This document shows, one piece after another, positions 6,153 through 6,189 of a stretch of DNA of 6,189 nucleotides. The DNA is from an uncultured Burkholderiales bacterium. Its GTDB lineage: Bacteria; Pseudomonadota; Gammaproteobacteria; Burkholderiales; Burkholderiaceae_E. Location: NCBI GenBank assembly GCA_903898725.1, contig CAIUGQ010000630.1, forward strand, positions 1 to 6,189. Reading direction: 5' to 3'. Under the pieces are notes generated by a model. That model was not told the DNA's origin. It saw nothing but the letters and a program-made list of their open reading frames with translations, and ran no database searches. Each line of letters begins with the position of its first letter. Position 1 is the stretch's first letter. The translations under genes and the position numbers were made by a program.

Positions 6153-6189
6153 GATGCAGGTCCGGGGATGCAGGTCCGTGGAGCAGGTC
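6153..6189. repeat. 14-base tandem repeat, about 2.6 copies, running to the window edge
   Basis: GATGCAGGTCCG occurs at 6153-6164 and again at 6167-6178. A third, imperfect copy, GAGCAGGTC (one T missing), begins at 6181, again 14 bases on, and is cut by the window end. The array lies about 67-103 bases upstream of the -24 element at 6085-6084, the range where sigma-54 activators usually bind. It may continue outside the window. Confidence 0.6.

Noticed and set aside
5734..6189. Open minus-strand frame from the right edge through 5734 as the end of an upstream gene
   Set aside because: The translation is Pro/Arg-rich without recognisable domain and runs into the kinase gene in a different frame. 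Its openness is explained by GC content.

Overview
The window is very GC-rich, with G/C dominating third codon positions. The protein families (sigma-54, an NtrC-type activator, short kinase/receiver pairs) point to a proteobacterium, most likely a betaproteobacterium of the Burkholderiales (Rubrivivax/Methylibium-like). This placement is an inference from protein style and composition, not from a marker gene. No tRNA, rRNA, CRISPR array or insertion sequence was seen.

Layout, left to right: (1) the 3' end of a hybrid sensor histidine kinase (+, to 734), with the last part of the ATPase domain followed by a receiver domain; (2) a 187-base gap with a near-consensus sigma-54 promoter (859-874) and an inverted repeat; (3) a complete rpoN gene for sigma-54 (+, 922-2352); (4) convergent to it, 30 bases away, a receiver/AAA+/Fis sigma-54 activator (-, 3801-2383); (5) a 131-base divergent gap with a TATAAT box placed so that the activator mRNA would start at its own ATG, and a GNRA-loop hairpin in the leader of the opposite gene; (6) a small six-helix membrane protein (+, 3933-4604); (7) convergent with and overlapping its end, a receiver protein (-, 5034-4468), preceded by a short histidine-kinase-like protein with a degraded ATP-binding domain (-, 5804-5073, or from 5897); (8) a right-hand leader region (5898-6189) holding a second good sigma-54 promoter on the minus strand (6086-6071), a 39-codon leader ORF with a strong ribosome binding site, a G-quadruplex motif and 14-base tandem repeats at the window edge.

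Taken together, this looks like a self-contained sigma-54 signalling cluster. It has a sigma-54 gene outside its usual lptB/hpf neighbourhood, probably transcribed from a sigma-54 promoter itself. It also has an activator of the class sigma-54 needs, probably made from a housekeeping-type promoter as a leaderless mRNA. Finally, it has a kinase-like/receiver operon with its own sigma-54 promoter. The wiring (activator plus RpoN switching on rpoN and the kinase/receiver operon) is inferred from promoter motifs and gene order. The signal sensed and the final output genes are not visible here.
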